The position numbers and the translations under genes were made by a program. Below, in pieces: positions 1-7,105 of a stretch of DNA of 43,194 nucleotides. Each line of letters begins with the position of its first letter. Within the stretch, counting starts at the first letter, position 1. Below the pieces are notes generated by a model. It did no database searches. It was not told the origin of the DNA and saw only the letters and a program-made list of their open reading frames with translations. This DNA is from an uncultured Bacteroidia bacterium (GTDB lineage: Bacteria; Bacteroidota; Bacteroidia; Bacteroidales; F082). The stretch is from NCBI GenBank assembly GCA_902799345.1, contig CADBZW010000027.1, positions 1-43,194 of the forward strand, given 5' to 3'.

Positions 1-226
1 CGCCGTCGCCGAGGTACTGTTGCTTGTCGAGACCGAAATCGACGGTGCGATGGGTCACGAACATGTCAGTCTCTTCGAAGCTGCCTTCGTCGAGCAGGAG
101 GGCGATGCGTTCGCGGGCAGTCATTTTGCCCTTCGCATGTTGGGAGTCGATGCGCTTCTGGCCACCGCCGAGACGGGCCTCACCGCGCTTCTCCAACAAT
201 TCCTGGATTTTTTGTTCTATTAACAT
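1..226 (-). CDS. Acyl-CoA carboxyltransferase, N-terminal part (MmdA/PccB family), cut by window edge
   Basis: Only the first 75 codons are inside the window; the gene continues past base 1. The visible N-terminus ([17 protein letters not shown], then [16 protein letters not shown] and [18 protein letters not shown]) is the typical start of the carboxyltransferase subunit of biotin-dependent propionyl-CoA carboxylase or methylmalonyl-CoA decarboxylase. The [12 protein letters not shown] block is highly conserved in that family. The enzyme moves a carboxyl group between biotin and propionyl-CoA/methylmalonyl-CoA. It lies downstream of the methylmalonyl-CoA epimerase on the same strand, which supports the C3 substrate. 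The start is the ATG at 226-224; there is no strong Shine-Dalgarno sequence, as is usual in Bacteroidota. Whether it is the carboxylase or the decarboxylase form cannot be decided from this fragment. Confidence 0.85.
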   Translation of the reverse strand, partial: MLIEQKIQELLEKRGEARLGGGQKRIDSQHAKGKMTARERIALLLDEGSFEETDMFVTHRTVDFGLDKQQYLGDG

Positions 227-258
227 GATATTCTGAGTGTTATGATTATTTCGTTTTT

Positions 259-332
259 GACGCGGGACGCGGGACTGCGAGACGCGGGACAGGTCTAAAG
301 TCTCGCGTCTCGTGTCTCGAAGTCTCGTGTCT
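259..332. repeat. Dispersed GACGCGGGAC-type inverted repeat
   Basis: Several units related to GAGACGCGGGAC are followed by their near-complement (GTCTCGCGTCTCG, TCTCGTGTCT), so the stretch can fold into an imperfect hairpin. It lies between the epimerase and carboxyltransferase genes. A related sequence forms the first codons of the gene starting at 21829. Confidence 0.7.
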
Positions 333-748
333 TATTTATTCTTGTTCTCGCAAAGTTCAGTCAGCACGCCGAAGGTGGATTTCGGATGCAGGAAGGCGAT
401 GCTCAGGCCTTCAGCGCCGCCGCGCGGGGCCTGGTCAATGAGACGGATACCAAGTTCCTTAGCCTCTTCGAGGTGAGCTTCGATGTTTTCCACGGCGAAA
501 GCGATGTGGTGCATGCCACCACGACCATTGTTGTTCTCAATGAACTTGGCAATGGTGCTTTCGGGGCTGGTGGGTTCCAAAAGCTCGATTTTGGTCTGGC
601 CGCAGCGCAAGAAAGCGGTCTTCACTTTCTGGTCGGCGACTTCTTCGATGGCGTAGCACTTGGTGCCAAGCAGCGTTTCAAAGAAAGGAATGGACTCGTC
701 CAAACTTGTGACGGCAATTCCAATGTGCTCAATGTGAGAGGGTTGCAT
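332..748 (-). CDS. mce: Methylmalonyl-CoA epimerase
   Basis: This 138-residue protein of the vicinal oxygen chelate (glyoxalase-like) superfamily interconverts the (R) and (S) forms of methylmalonyl-CoA in the succinate-propionate pathway. It has the two beta-alpha-beta-beta-beta modules of the fold: the first begins HIEHIGIAVTSLDES, the second MHHIAFAVENIEAHLEEA. The His in each module and the Glu residues in IELLEP and VLTELCE fit the metal ligands. Length and motifs match the family closely. The ATG at 748-746 follows a good promoter (801-831) by about 50 bases. The next gene downstream is the acyl-CoA carboxyltransferase, so the two likely form a propionate/methylmalonyl operon. Confidence 0.95.
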   Translation of the reverse strand: MQPSHIEHIGIAVTSLDESIPFFETLLGTKCYAIEEVADQKVKTAFLRCGQTKIELLEPTSPESTIAKFIENNNGRGGMHHIAFAVENIEAHLEEAKELGIRLIDQAPRGGAEGLSIAFLHPKSTFGVLTELCENKNK

Positions 749-800
749 AACTTATTCGAATAATTGATTGTTAAAAAATACGTATAGTGAATTCACGGTG

Positions 801-831
801 CAAAGGTAAGATATTTCTTGCAGATTACAAA
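801..831 (-). promoter_or_regulatory. Bacteroidota-type promoter for the epimerase gene
   Basis: On the minus strand a TTTG (831-828) is followed after 19 bases by TACCTTTG (808-801). This matches the Bacteroidota sigma factor consensus TTTG / TAnnTTTG at normal spacing. Transcription would start near 795, about 47 bases before the epimerase ATG. Confidence 0.75.
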
Positions 832-843
832 ATGAAAAACAAC

Positions 844-893
844 GAAAAACCCCTTCCCTTTGTTGCTGCAAGTCTAGCAACCGGGAAGGGGCC
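844..893 (-). terminator. Rho-independent terminator after the outer-membrane barrel gene
   Basis: Read on the minus strand, GGGCCCCTTCCC pairs with GGGAAGGGG and an inner GTTGCT/AGCAAC stem extends the hairpin. A T-rich tract follows (complement of 844-849). It lies 30-80 bases beyond the stop of the barrel gene and just upstream of the epimerase promoter. Confidence 0.8.
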
Positions 894-924
894 CTTTTGG
901 AAATACGTCAGATGAGCCTCAAGC

Positions 925-1473
925 TTAGAACCTGAAGGTGAAACCAATGTTAAGATAACTCATGTAATTGGAATAGTTGGCTTCTGCTTCCACTCCAAAA
1001 TTGGGGGTGAAATAGTAGCGGGCACCGACGAACTCGCTATGGCAGAAATTCCAATGGCTTTCAGAATGATTCTCAAATCCACCATGCCCATTATCAAGAT
1101 ACTTATAGGTATGCTGCCACATGGCGGCACCCATCATCACACCAGCGTGGACTTCAAAGTCCCTAGTGATGTTCAAGCCATAAGAAGCTCTCGGCATGAT
1201 ACCAAAGTGCACATAGTAGTCTTTGTAATCATTATAACGATTAAAGTTGTTTACGTTGAAACCAGCATAGGCACCAACGGTAAAGTGGCCTTTCCACCAA
1301 TTGTTTACTGCGGTGACGTCAACGGTGAGATTGGAACCAACACCAGGTAAAAAGCCTGCGCGAAGACCAATTACCGTTGTCCCCACCGGGTTCGGATCTT
1401 CAATGGCTTGAGCCTTCTGGCTCACGGCGAGGGTCATGATAGCGACCATCACGACCATAATAACTTTCTTCAT
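925..1473 (-). CDS. Small outer-membrane beta-barrel protein
   Basis: The protein has 182 residues. A Sec signal peptide (MKKVIMVVMVAIMTLAVSQKAQA) is followed by alternating hydrophobic/polar strands ending in the aromatic C-terminus YLNIGFTFRF, the mark of an outer-membrane barrel, probably eight strands (OmpW/OmpX-like size). The start is the ATG at 1473, because the signal peptide begins there; the frame stays open for 21 codons upstream without coding features. A His-rich stretch (HGGFENHSESHWNFCH) lies in a probable surface loop. No specific function can be assigned. Confidence 0.75.
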   Translation of the reverse strand: MKKVIMVVMVAIMTLAVSQKAQAIEDPNPVGTTVIGLRAGFLPGVGSNLTVDVTAVNNWWKGHFTVGAYAGFNVNNFNRYNDYKDYYVHFGIMPRASYGLNITRDFEVHAGVMMGAAMWQHTYKYLDNGHGGFENHSESHWNFCHSEFVGARYYFTPNFGVEAEANYSNYMSYLNIGFTFRF

Positions 1474-1574
1474 TTCAATCAATTTTTGGTAAGGCTCTTT
1501 TTTGTTTTGGTCACCCGCCTTCGGCACAAGAGCCACTCAAGCCTAGGGCGGGTTTCTTGACTTGCTTTTCGCTG

Positions 1575-1582
1575 CAAAAATA
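1575..1582 (-). promoter_or_regulatory. Candidate -7 element for the barrel gene
   Basis: TATTTTTG on the minus strand fits TAnnTTTG. It would give a leader of roughly 95 bases before the ATG at 1473. That leader contains an inverted repeat (ACCCGCC near 1515-1521 with GGCGGGT near 1549-1555). No clear TTTG was found at -33. Confidence 0.4.
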
Positions 1583-1641
1583 CTAACTTATCCTTTTTGG
1601 GATGTCGTTTTTCAACAACAACGAGGCTTGTCTTTACCAAA

Positions 1642-3030
1642 TCACTTATGCACTCTACGAACGAAACTGTCCACCTCGGGCACGCCGCCTTGGTAGACAA
1701 GGTAGCCGTTGTAAGGCTCTCTCGGGGTGATTTCGCTGTTCACAGGCGTGAGCATGATGTTCTTCACCTCTTCCCTGTCCTGCGTCTGGCCCAAGGCCCA
1801 GCCCAACTTGATGTAGGCGGTCTCGGCGAGCATGTTCTGCGCCGGGATGATGCCACGGTCCATCAGGTCGCGGCCAGTGTCGTAGACGAACATGTGGGCA
1901 TAGCCCCAAATGGTCTGCACGGTCATGTACTGGTGCACGCCCTTGTCGGTGGCACGCTGGATGGCGTCGAACATGCCACGGTTGACGTGACCCAAGCCGG
2001 TGCCGTCCCAAACGATGCCCTTGTAGCCGTTGTCGACCAAGGCGTCAAGCACGTCGGGTTTCATGCCAGGATAGTAGTAGAGGATGGCCACGCGGTCGTC
2101 GAAGGTCGGGATGATCTTCACGTCGCGGTCGTTGCGGCGGTGGTTGTAGACTTCCTTGATCGGCACCACGCCACGCTTGCGGTCGACAGTGGCGACGGGT
2201 GTGTCGCCGATAGTGCGGAAGGTGGAACGATATGAGGAGTGCATCTTACGCACACGCGTGCCACGGTGCAGGAAGCCGTACTCGTCGGAGGTGGGACCAA
2301 ACATGCAGACCATCACCTCGGCAATGTCGCCGTGACCTGCAGCAGTCATGGCATGCATCAAGTTCAAGGCGGCATCCGAAGAAGGACGGTCAGATGAACG
2401 TTGCGAGCCGACCAAGACGATCGGCACAGGCAGGTTCTGGCACATGAAGGTCAGGGCGGCGGCGGTGTGGGCCAAGGTGTCGGTGCCGTGGCCGATGACG
2501 ATGCCGTCGATGCCGTTCTTGATCTCCTCGCCAATCTTCTTGGCCAGGGCGATGTATTCCTTGGGCGACATGTTCTCGGAGAACACGGCAAACACCTTCT
2601 CGGTGTCGAGGTTGCAGATGTCGGCCAACTCCGGCACGGCGCCATACAACTCACCAGGCGAGAAAGCAGGGATCACAGCACCCGTGCGGTAGTCCAGACG
2701 CGAGGCGATGGTGCCACCGGTGCCGAGCAGCTTCACGTGCGGAAGTCCCTCGGTATAAGGAAATTCCTTCTCCGGGATGTGGTAGTTGGCTTTCTTGTAG
2801 TCAAGCTCGACCATGCCCGTGATGGTGCTGATGTCGACGCCGATGTTGTAGCCCGTGTTGACCTTCATGACGATGTGTTGGTCGTCCTGGAAGGCGGCGC
2901 GAGGCAGGATCGTGCCTTTGAAGAGGCCACCCGTGGTCTGGCATTCGGCCTGACTCCACACGCGGCAGTTGTATTTCTTGAGCACCTCAAGCGAGGCACC
3001 CCAATATCCTTGGAAAAAATCTTCAGCCAT
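1642..3030 (-). CDS. gatD: Glu-tRNA(Gln) amidotransferase subunit D (archaeal type)
   Basis: The 462-residue protein is the asparaginase-like glutaminase that makes ammonia for GatE, which converts Glu-tRNA(Gln) to Gln-tRNA(Gln). The N-terminal ~95 residues look like the small Tudor-like domain of GatD (GGLFKGTILPR, VMKVNTGYNIGVDIS). The type I asparaginase core begins with GTGGTIAS (103-110) and has GHGTDT (180-185). Expected catalytic residues are present: Thr107, Thr183, Asp184 and Lys262, with nearly the same spacing as archaeal GatD. A free asparaginase would lack the N-terminal domain. It starts 8 bases after the stop of gatE, so the two are surely cotranscribed. The pair is the archaeal system, which is notable in a bacterium. 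Confidence 0.93.
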   Translation of the reverse strand: MAEDFFQGYWGASLEVLKKYNCRVWSQAECQTTGGLFKGTILPRAAFQDDQHIVMKVNTGYNIGVDISTITGMVELDYKKANYHIPEKEFPYTEGLPHVKLLGTGGTIASRLDYRTGAVIPAFSPGELYGAVPELADICNLDTEKVFAVFSENMSPKEYIALAKKIGEEIKNGIDGIVIGHGTDTLAHTAAALTFMCQNLPVPIVLVGSQRSSDRPSSDAALNLMHAMTAAGHGDIAEVMVCMFGPTSDEYGFLHRGTRVRKMHSSYRSTFRTIGDTPVATVDRKRGVVPIKEVYNHRRNDRDVKIIPTFDDRVAILYYYPGMKPDVLDALVDNGYKGIVWDGTGLGHVNRGMFDAIQRATDKGVHQYMTVQTIWGYAHMFVYDTGRDLMDRGIIPAQNMLAETAYIKLGWALGQTQDREEVKNIMLTPVNSEITPREPYNGYLVYQGGVPEVDSFVRRVHK

Positions 3031-3038
3031 GTTCTTCT

Positions 3039-4985
3039 TTATTTGATGTTGTTAGCCAATTCTTTCATTTCGATGTTGCCCGTCGCTTCCCTCATCTGAC
3101 CCATGATCCAGTTCTGGCGGTCGAGGTCGGTGCACGACTTCTTCTTAGGTGCGAAGCCGGCGCAGAGGTTGTCGAGCTTGGTGAGCAGGTCGTCTTTGGC
3201 GAAACGCTTGAAGCCAATCTTGTTGAGCACTTGCTCCATGGGCATTGTGGCGTCGTCGACCAAGGCGGGAGCCATGTTCCAAGCCAGACGGCAGTCCAAG
3301 CCTTGTTCCTTCAGGAAGGCGAAGAGCTTGAAGAGGGTCTCGCCGTTGAACTTCGAAGCGGGGTTCTTGCCAAGCAAATGCTTGAGTCTCATGCCGACGA
3401 AGCGACCCACGGTGCGGCCGTCCACGCCGAGCTTCTCGACCACTTCGGCCATGGCGGGGAACCAGTTCTTCGCGAAGATGTAACGGAAGCAGTCCTCCGG
3501 CACGTTCCACTCCTTGAGTTTGTAGTAACGGTCGATGATCTCGGTAGGCATCTCGGCACGCATGGCCTTGATGAACGCCGGGTCGAGCGGGATGGGAGCC
3601 GAGTCGGTGTCGGGATACATACGGTCGGCACCAGGCAACACGCGCTCGAAGATGGTGATGCCGTTACAGATGGCCTTACGGGTCTCCTTCGGCACGCCGT
3701 CGAAGGCCATGAGGCAACGCTCTTCGATGGTCTCGATGGCAGTAGGCATGTCGTTTTGCGGACCCCACACGAGGATGAGGGCATCCTCATCAGTGGCATG
3801 GATGCGCTTGGCCAGCTTATGCCATTGCGAGTGGCTCAGCACGGGTTCCAGCATCTCATCGTGGAGCATGTTGGGACGCTCGAGGCAGGCGATGACCTTC
3901 AGACGGTCGGCGATTTCGTCGGCGAATATCTTGCCGGGTTGCGTGAAGTGCGACAAAACGCCACGGAATTTCGGCAACTTGACGAGTTTCAGTGCGCCAC
4001 CCTTGGCCTTGTTGTCGAGGATGGGCATATATTCGGTCGGGAACGACACGTCGATGACTTCCACTTTCCAGCCTTCTTTCGGGACTTCGCGGTTGAGGCG
4101 CTCTTGCAGTTGCACCAATGACCACTGGCGGAAGCACTCGTTGTGCGACAACTCAGGAATCCACTTGATGTGTTGCACGCCTTTCAGCTCGATGCGGGTG
4201 CCGCCTTTGCAGCTGACGTTGACGTCCTGACGGCCTGCGCCCATGCCCGTGCGCACGAGACCCGTGCTGCGGCCAAGGAAGCGGATGTATTCGCCCGTCT
4301 CCTTCAGCTCGTCGGGGTTCTTGCAGTCGGGATAGGTGACGGTCTCGATCAACGGCACGCCCAGACGGTCGGTCTGATAGATACGGCGGTGTCCGATGTC
4401 GCTGATCTCGCGGCAGGCGTCCTCCTCGATGCTCAGTTGGATGAGGCGGATGTCCTTCTTCGGCAGCTTGAGCAGACCTTCCACGCCCACGATGGCGGTA
4501 CGCTGGAAGCCCGTCGGGATGGAGCCGTCAAGGTATTGTTTACGGGTGATATGCACCTCGCCCACGATATTCAGGTTGGAACGCAGGGCGATGATGATGG
4601 CGTTGTGCAGCGCCTCGCGGTTGATGGGGAACGGCGGGGTGTCGTCGATGTCGTAGGTGCAGGCGGTGCCGTTCTTGATGCGGTAGACGATTTCCTTCTT
4701 CGTTTTGAACTCCATCAAGGCTGTGCCGTCGTATTCGCCTAATTCTGAAAGAGTTGGGCGCATGTGACGAATCAGCTCGGCATCGTAATCCTCAAACTTG
4801 TTGAATTGTCCGGCGGGACAGTGGCAAAACAGCTTTTCTTTGGTCTTGATTTGCTGGTGCACTTCCAGTCCCGACATGAAGCCTATGCGGTCATAGTCTT
4901 CTTGGGTGGCTTTCTTGCGCTCGACGTAGCCGGCCTGTTGCTTGGTTAGCTCGTAGTTGGCGCGTGGGTCAAAGTTGGTGCTCAT
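3039..4985 (-). CDS. gatE: Glu-tRNA(Gln) amidotransferase subunit E (archaeal type)
   Basis: The 648-residue protein is of the GatB/GatE family and closest to GatE. It phosphorylates the Glu on Glu-tRNA(Gln) and amidates it with ammonia from GatD. The cradle domain starts with GFMSGLEVHQQIKTKEKLFC and contains GFQRTAIVG, the EEDACREI region, RLGVPLIETVTYPD and RQDVNVSCKGGTRIELKGVQ. A central segment (about 290-440) corresponds to the AspRS-like insertion that is present in GatE and absent from GatB. The C-terminus is the helical plus YqeY-like tRNA-binding tail. Length is close to archaeal GatE (about 620-640). The ATG at 4985 is the only good start. It is followed at once by gatD. No gatA, gatB or gatC is in the window. 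Confidence 0.93.
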   Translation of the reverse strand: MSTNFDPRANYELTKQQAGYVERKKATQEDYDRIGFMSGLEVHQQIKTKEKLFCHCPAGQFNKFEDYDAELIRHMRPTLSELGEYDGTALMEFKTKKEIVYRIKNGTACTYDIDDTPPFPINREALHNAIIIALRSNLNIVGEVHITRKQYLDGSIPTGFQRTAIVGVEGLLKLPKKDIRLIQLSIEEDACREISDIGHRRIYQTDRLGVPLIETVTYPDCKNPDELKETGEYIRFLGRSTGLVRTGMGAGRQDVNVSCKGGTRIELKGVQHIKWIPELSHNECFRQWSLVQLQERLNREVPKEGWKVEVIDVSFPTEYMPILDNKAKGGALKLVKLPKFRGVLSHFTQPGKIFADEIADRLKVIACLERPNMLHDEMLEPVLSHSQWHKLAKRIHATDEDALILVWGPQNDMPTAIETIEERCLMAFDGVPKETRKAICNGITIFERVLPGADRMYPDTDSAPIPLDPAFIKAMRAEMPTEIIDRYYKLKEWNVPEDCFRYIFAKNWFPAMAEVVEKLGVDGRTVGRFVGMRLKHLLGKNPASKFNGETLFKLFAFLKEQGLDCRLAWNMAPALVDDATMPMEQVLNKIGFKRFAKDDLLTKLDNLCAGFAPKKKSCTDLDRQNWIMGQMREATGNIEMKELANNIK

Positions 4986-5023
4986 ATTTCGTTAATTGAT
5001 GATTCGATTCAAAGATTGAGGTT

Positions 5024-5072
5024 CTGGCGGATTTGCAATCCGCCAGCCTTGAATTGCGGATTTGTAATCCGC
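5024..5072. repeat. Paired GCGGATTTGxAATCCGC palindromes
   Basis: Two related palindromes lie in the 162-base gap between the ABC exporter and gatE: one around CTGGCGGATTTGCAATCC (5024-5046) and one GCGGATTTGTAATCCGC (5056-5072). They look like copies of a dispersed intergenic repeat; either could also act as a processing or termination hairpin in the transcript. Confidence 0.75.
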
Positions 5073-5147
5073 GCTTCAAAAACAATCGGCTAAAATAGAA
5101 AATATTTGGATTGGTTGAACGAAATTGGAAAGAAAATTTGTTCAATT

Positions 5148-6947
5148 TCAAGCCTTCCCGTCGTCAATCGTCCGCGCAATCTTCTCGATGTTGAGGCTGC
5201 GGGCCGAGGCATCGATGATGTCTTTGTAGATACCGCCTTTCTTATAGATGCTGTCGGGGTCGCCGTCCTCTTCAACGCGACCTTGCTGGAGGGCGTAGAT
5301 GTAGTCGGCGTCGATGATTTGCGAGATGCTGTGAGAGATGATGATGACGGTGCGGTCTTTCTTGATGGCGTCGATGCTGTTTTTGATCTGCTCGGTGGCG
5401 ATGGCGTCGAGGCTGGCGGTAGGCTCGTCGAGGAAGATGATGGGCGGGTTCTTGAGGAACATTCGCGCGATGGCCACACGCTGCTGCTGACCACCCGAAA
5501 GGTCGGCGGCGTTGTTGTTGAACTGCTTCGGCAGCTCCATGACCTGGTCGTAGAGGTGAGATTTTTTGGCGGCCTCCACCACGTCTTCATGGGTGGCGTT
5601 GGGATTACCGTAAAGGATGTTCTCTTCTATCGTTCCGTCAAAGATATGGTTCTTTTGCAGCACGAGGCCGATGTTCTCGCGGAGGTATTGCGTGTCGTAT
5701 TCACGCAAATCCACACCATCGAGTAGAATCTGACCCACCTGAGGCTCATAGAACTTGTCCAACAGGTTGACGATGGTGCTCTTGCCTGCACCCGAAAGGC
5801 CCACCAATGCGGTAATCTTTCCCGTGTCGATGGTCATGTTGACGTCGAAGAGGGCTTGGTTGCCATTGGGATAGGTAAAGTCGACGTGTTTGATTTCGAA
5901 TTTGCCGTGGATCTTCTCAGGCTTGTAGCTACCCGAAGGCTCCACCTCTTCTTCCGCGTCAAGGATGCCGAAGAAGCCCTCGGCGTAAATCAAGGCGTCG
6001 TTCACGTCGTCGAAGATGCGCTGCAGCTGCGTGATGGGTGCGATGACGTTGCTGAACAGCATCACGTGGTACATGATCTTACCGATGGTCATACCAGGGT
6101 ACCCTATTAATACAAGGTATGCGGTGAGGATGATGACCAACACCGTGCCGACCTGCTTCACAAAGCTCTTGATGCCGTTGTAGTAAAACGCCACCCTACG
6201 CGTTTTCATTTGGTTTTCCGTCACTTGATTCTGGATATCCAGCTGCTTCTGTCCTTCGATTTGCTCACGGTTGAAGCTCTTGATGACATTGATGGAGTCG
6301 ATGATGTTTTTGATGCCCTGGCTCTTGGTTTCAAGGTGACTACGCATCTCGCGGCGCCACCCTTTCAAACGCTTGGCTTGACGGTAAGTAATCCAAAAAT
6401 AGATAGGCACGATGCCCAATGCCACCAAGCCGACATACACGTTGGCGATAAACATGAGTATCAATGCCAAGAGGGCGCTCGTAAACAGCGGCAAAAGGTC
6501 GATGAAGAAGTTTTGCACCGTGCGTGAGAGACTGCTCACGCCTTGGTCAATACGGGCTTGGAGCTTGCCAGTGGCGTTGTCGCCCGTGTTGAAAAAGGCC
6601 ATGCGGAAGGTCAGCACCTTTTCGATGACGCTCTGGGCGAGGTCGCGGCTGACGAAGATGCGCATACGCTCACCGTAGTAGTTCTGCGCGAAAGTGATGA
6701 GGGCCGAGATGATTTCCTTACCCAGCAAGACCACAGATATCATGATGACGATGTGAGCGGCAGCATGCCCCCATTGCTCGCCAGCAGTGACGAGTCCGTT
6801 CACTTGGTCGACTGTCCAGTCGAGCACGATGGCATTGACCTGTGCCATCAAGGAGCCGATAAGGGTAAGTACTAAAGTAATGAAAACCAGCCACTTATAC
6901 GGTTTTACGAAGGGGCTGACGTTTTTGAAGAGTTGAAAGAGATTCAT
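5148..6947 (-). CDS. ABC exporter, fused permease and ATPase (MsbA-like)
   Basis: The 599-residue half-transporter works as a homodimer in the inner membrane and exports a lipid, drug or peptide. The N-terminal ~310 residues hold about six membrane helices of the type I exporter fold. The ATPase domain follows, with Walker A GLSGAGKST near residue 382, Q-loop VLQKNHIF, signature LSGGQQQR near 480, Walker B IIFLDEP near 502 and the switch His in IIISHSIS. All catalytic elements are intact. Substrate cannot be told from sequence. It has its own promoter (6969-6998), and gatE lies downstream on the same strand. Confidence 0.9.
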   Translation of the reverse strand: MNLFQLFKNVSPFVKPYKWLVFITLVLTLIGSLMAQVNAIVLDWTVDQVNGLVTAGEQWGHAAAHIVIMISVVLLGKEIISALITFAQNYYGERMRIFVSRDLAQSVIEKVLTFRMAFFNTGDNATGKLQARIDQGVSSLSRTVQNFFIDLLPLFTSALLALILMFIANVYVGLVALGIVPIYFWITYRQAKRLKGWRREMRSHLETKSQGIKNIIDSINVIKSFNREQIEGQKQLDIQNQVTENQMKTRRVAFYYNGIKSFVKQVGTVLVIILTAYLVLIGYPGMTIGKIMYHVMLFSNVIAPITQLQRIFDDVNDALIYAEGFFGILDAEEEVEPSGSYKPEKIHGKFEIKHVDFTYPNGNQALFDVNMTIDTGKITALVGLSGAGKSTIVNLLDKFYEPQVGQILLDGVDLREYDTQYLRENIGLVLQKNHIFDGTIEENILYGNPNATHEDVVEAAKKSHLYDQVMELPKQFNNNAADLSGGQQQRVAIARMFLKNPPIIFLDEPTASLDAIATEQIKNSIDAIKKDRTVIIISHSISQIIDADYIYALQQGRVEEDGDPDSIYKKGGIYKDIIDASARSLNIEKIARTIDDGKA

Positions 6948-6968
6948 AGAGCATTAATTCTGAAAAGG

Positions 6969-6998
6969 CAAAAATACAAAAAAGAAAGGCAACCCAAA
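6969..6998 (-). promoter_or_regulatory. Promoter of the ABC exporter, nested in an upstream terminator
   Basis: Minus strand: TTTG (6998-6995), 18 bases, then TATTTTTG (6976-6969). It lies 22 bases before the exporter ATG. The -33 element sits in the loop of the terminator at 6978-7011. Confidence 0.65.
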
Positions 6999-7011
6999 CG
7001 GATTGCCTTTC
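6978..7011 (-). terminator. Rho-independent terminator of the adhesin gene
   Basis: Minus strand: GAAAGGCAA pairs with TTGCCTTTC (7011-7003 with 6992-6984), a 10-base loop, then TTTTTT. It is about 95 bases past the adhesin stop. Confidence 0.8.
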
Positions 7012-7023
7012 GATTTTCATCGG

Positions 7024-7101
7024 TTGGTCGTTTGTAGGGCTGTCACAGCGTGGCAGCCGTTTTTGCGGCGGCTGCCGTGATACGACAGCCCTACAGACCA
7101 A
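7024..7101. repeat. Inverted pair of the GGCTGCC..GTG..CAGCC repeat
   Basis: Two copies of a 27-base repeat face each other: TGTAGGGCTGTCACAGCGTG.. (from 7033) and ..GACAGCCCTACA (to 7095). Flanking TTGGTC/GACCAA extends the symmetry. The same repeat occurs inside the U32 gene (16449-16475) and three times at 20221-20344. Confidence 0.85.
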
Positions 7102-7105
7102 TCAA

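Noticed and set aside
1642-3030. Plain type I or II asparaginase for the gene called gatD
   Set aside because: The ~95-residue N-terminal domain and the directly coupled gatE gene point to the amidotransferase subunit.
3103-4742. Several plus-strand open frames opposite gatE
   Set aside because: Shadows of gatE; no recognisable motifs, and gatE is certain from its family motifs.
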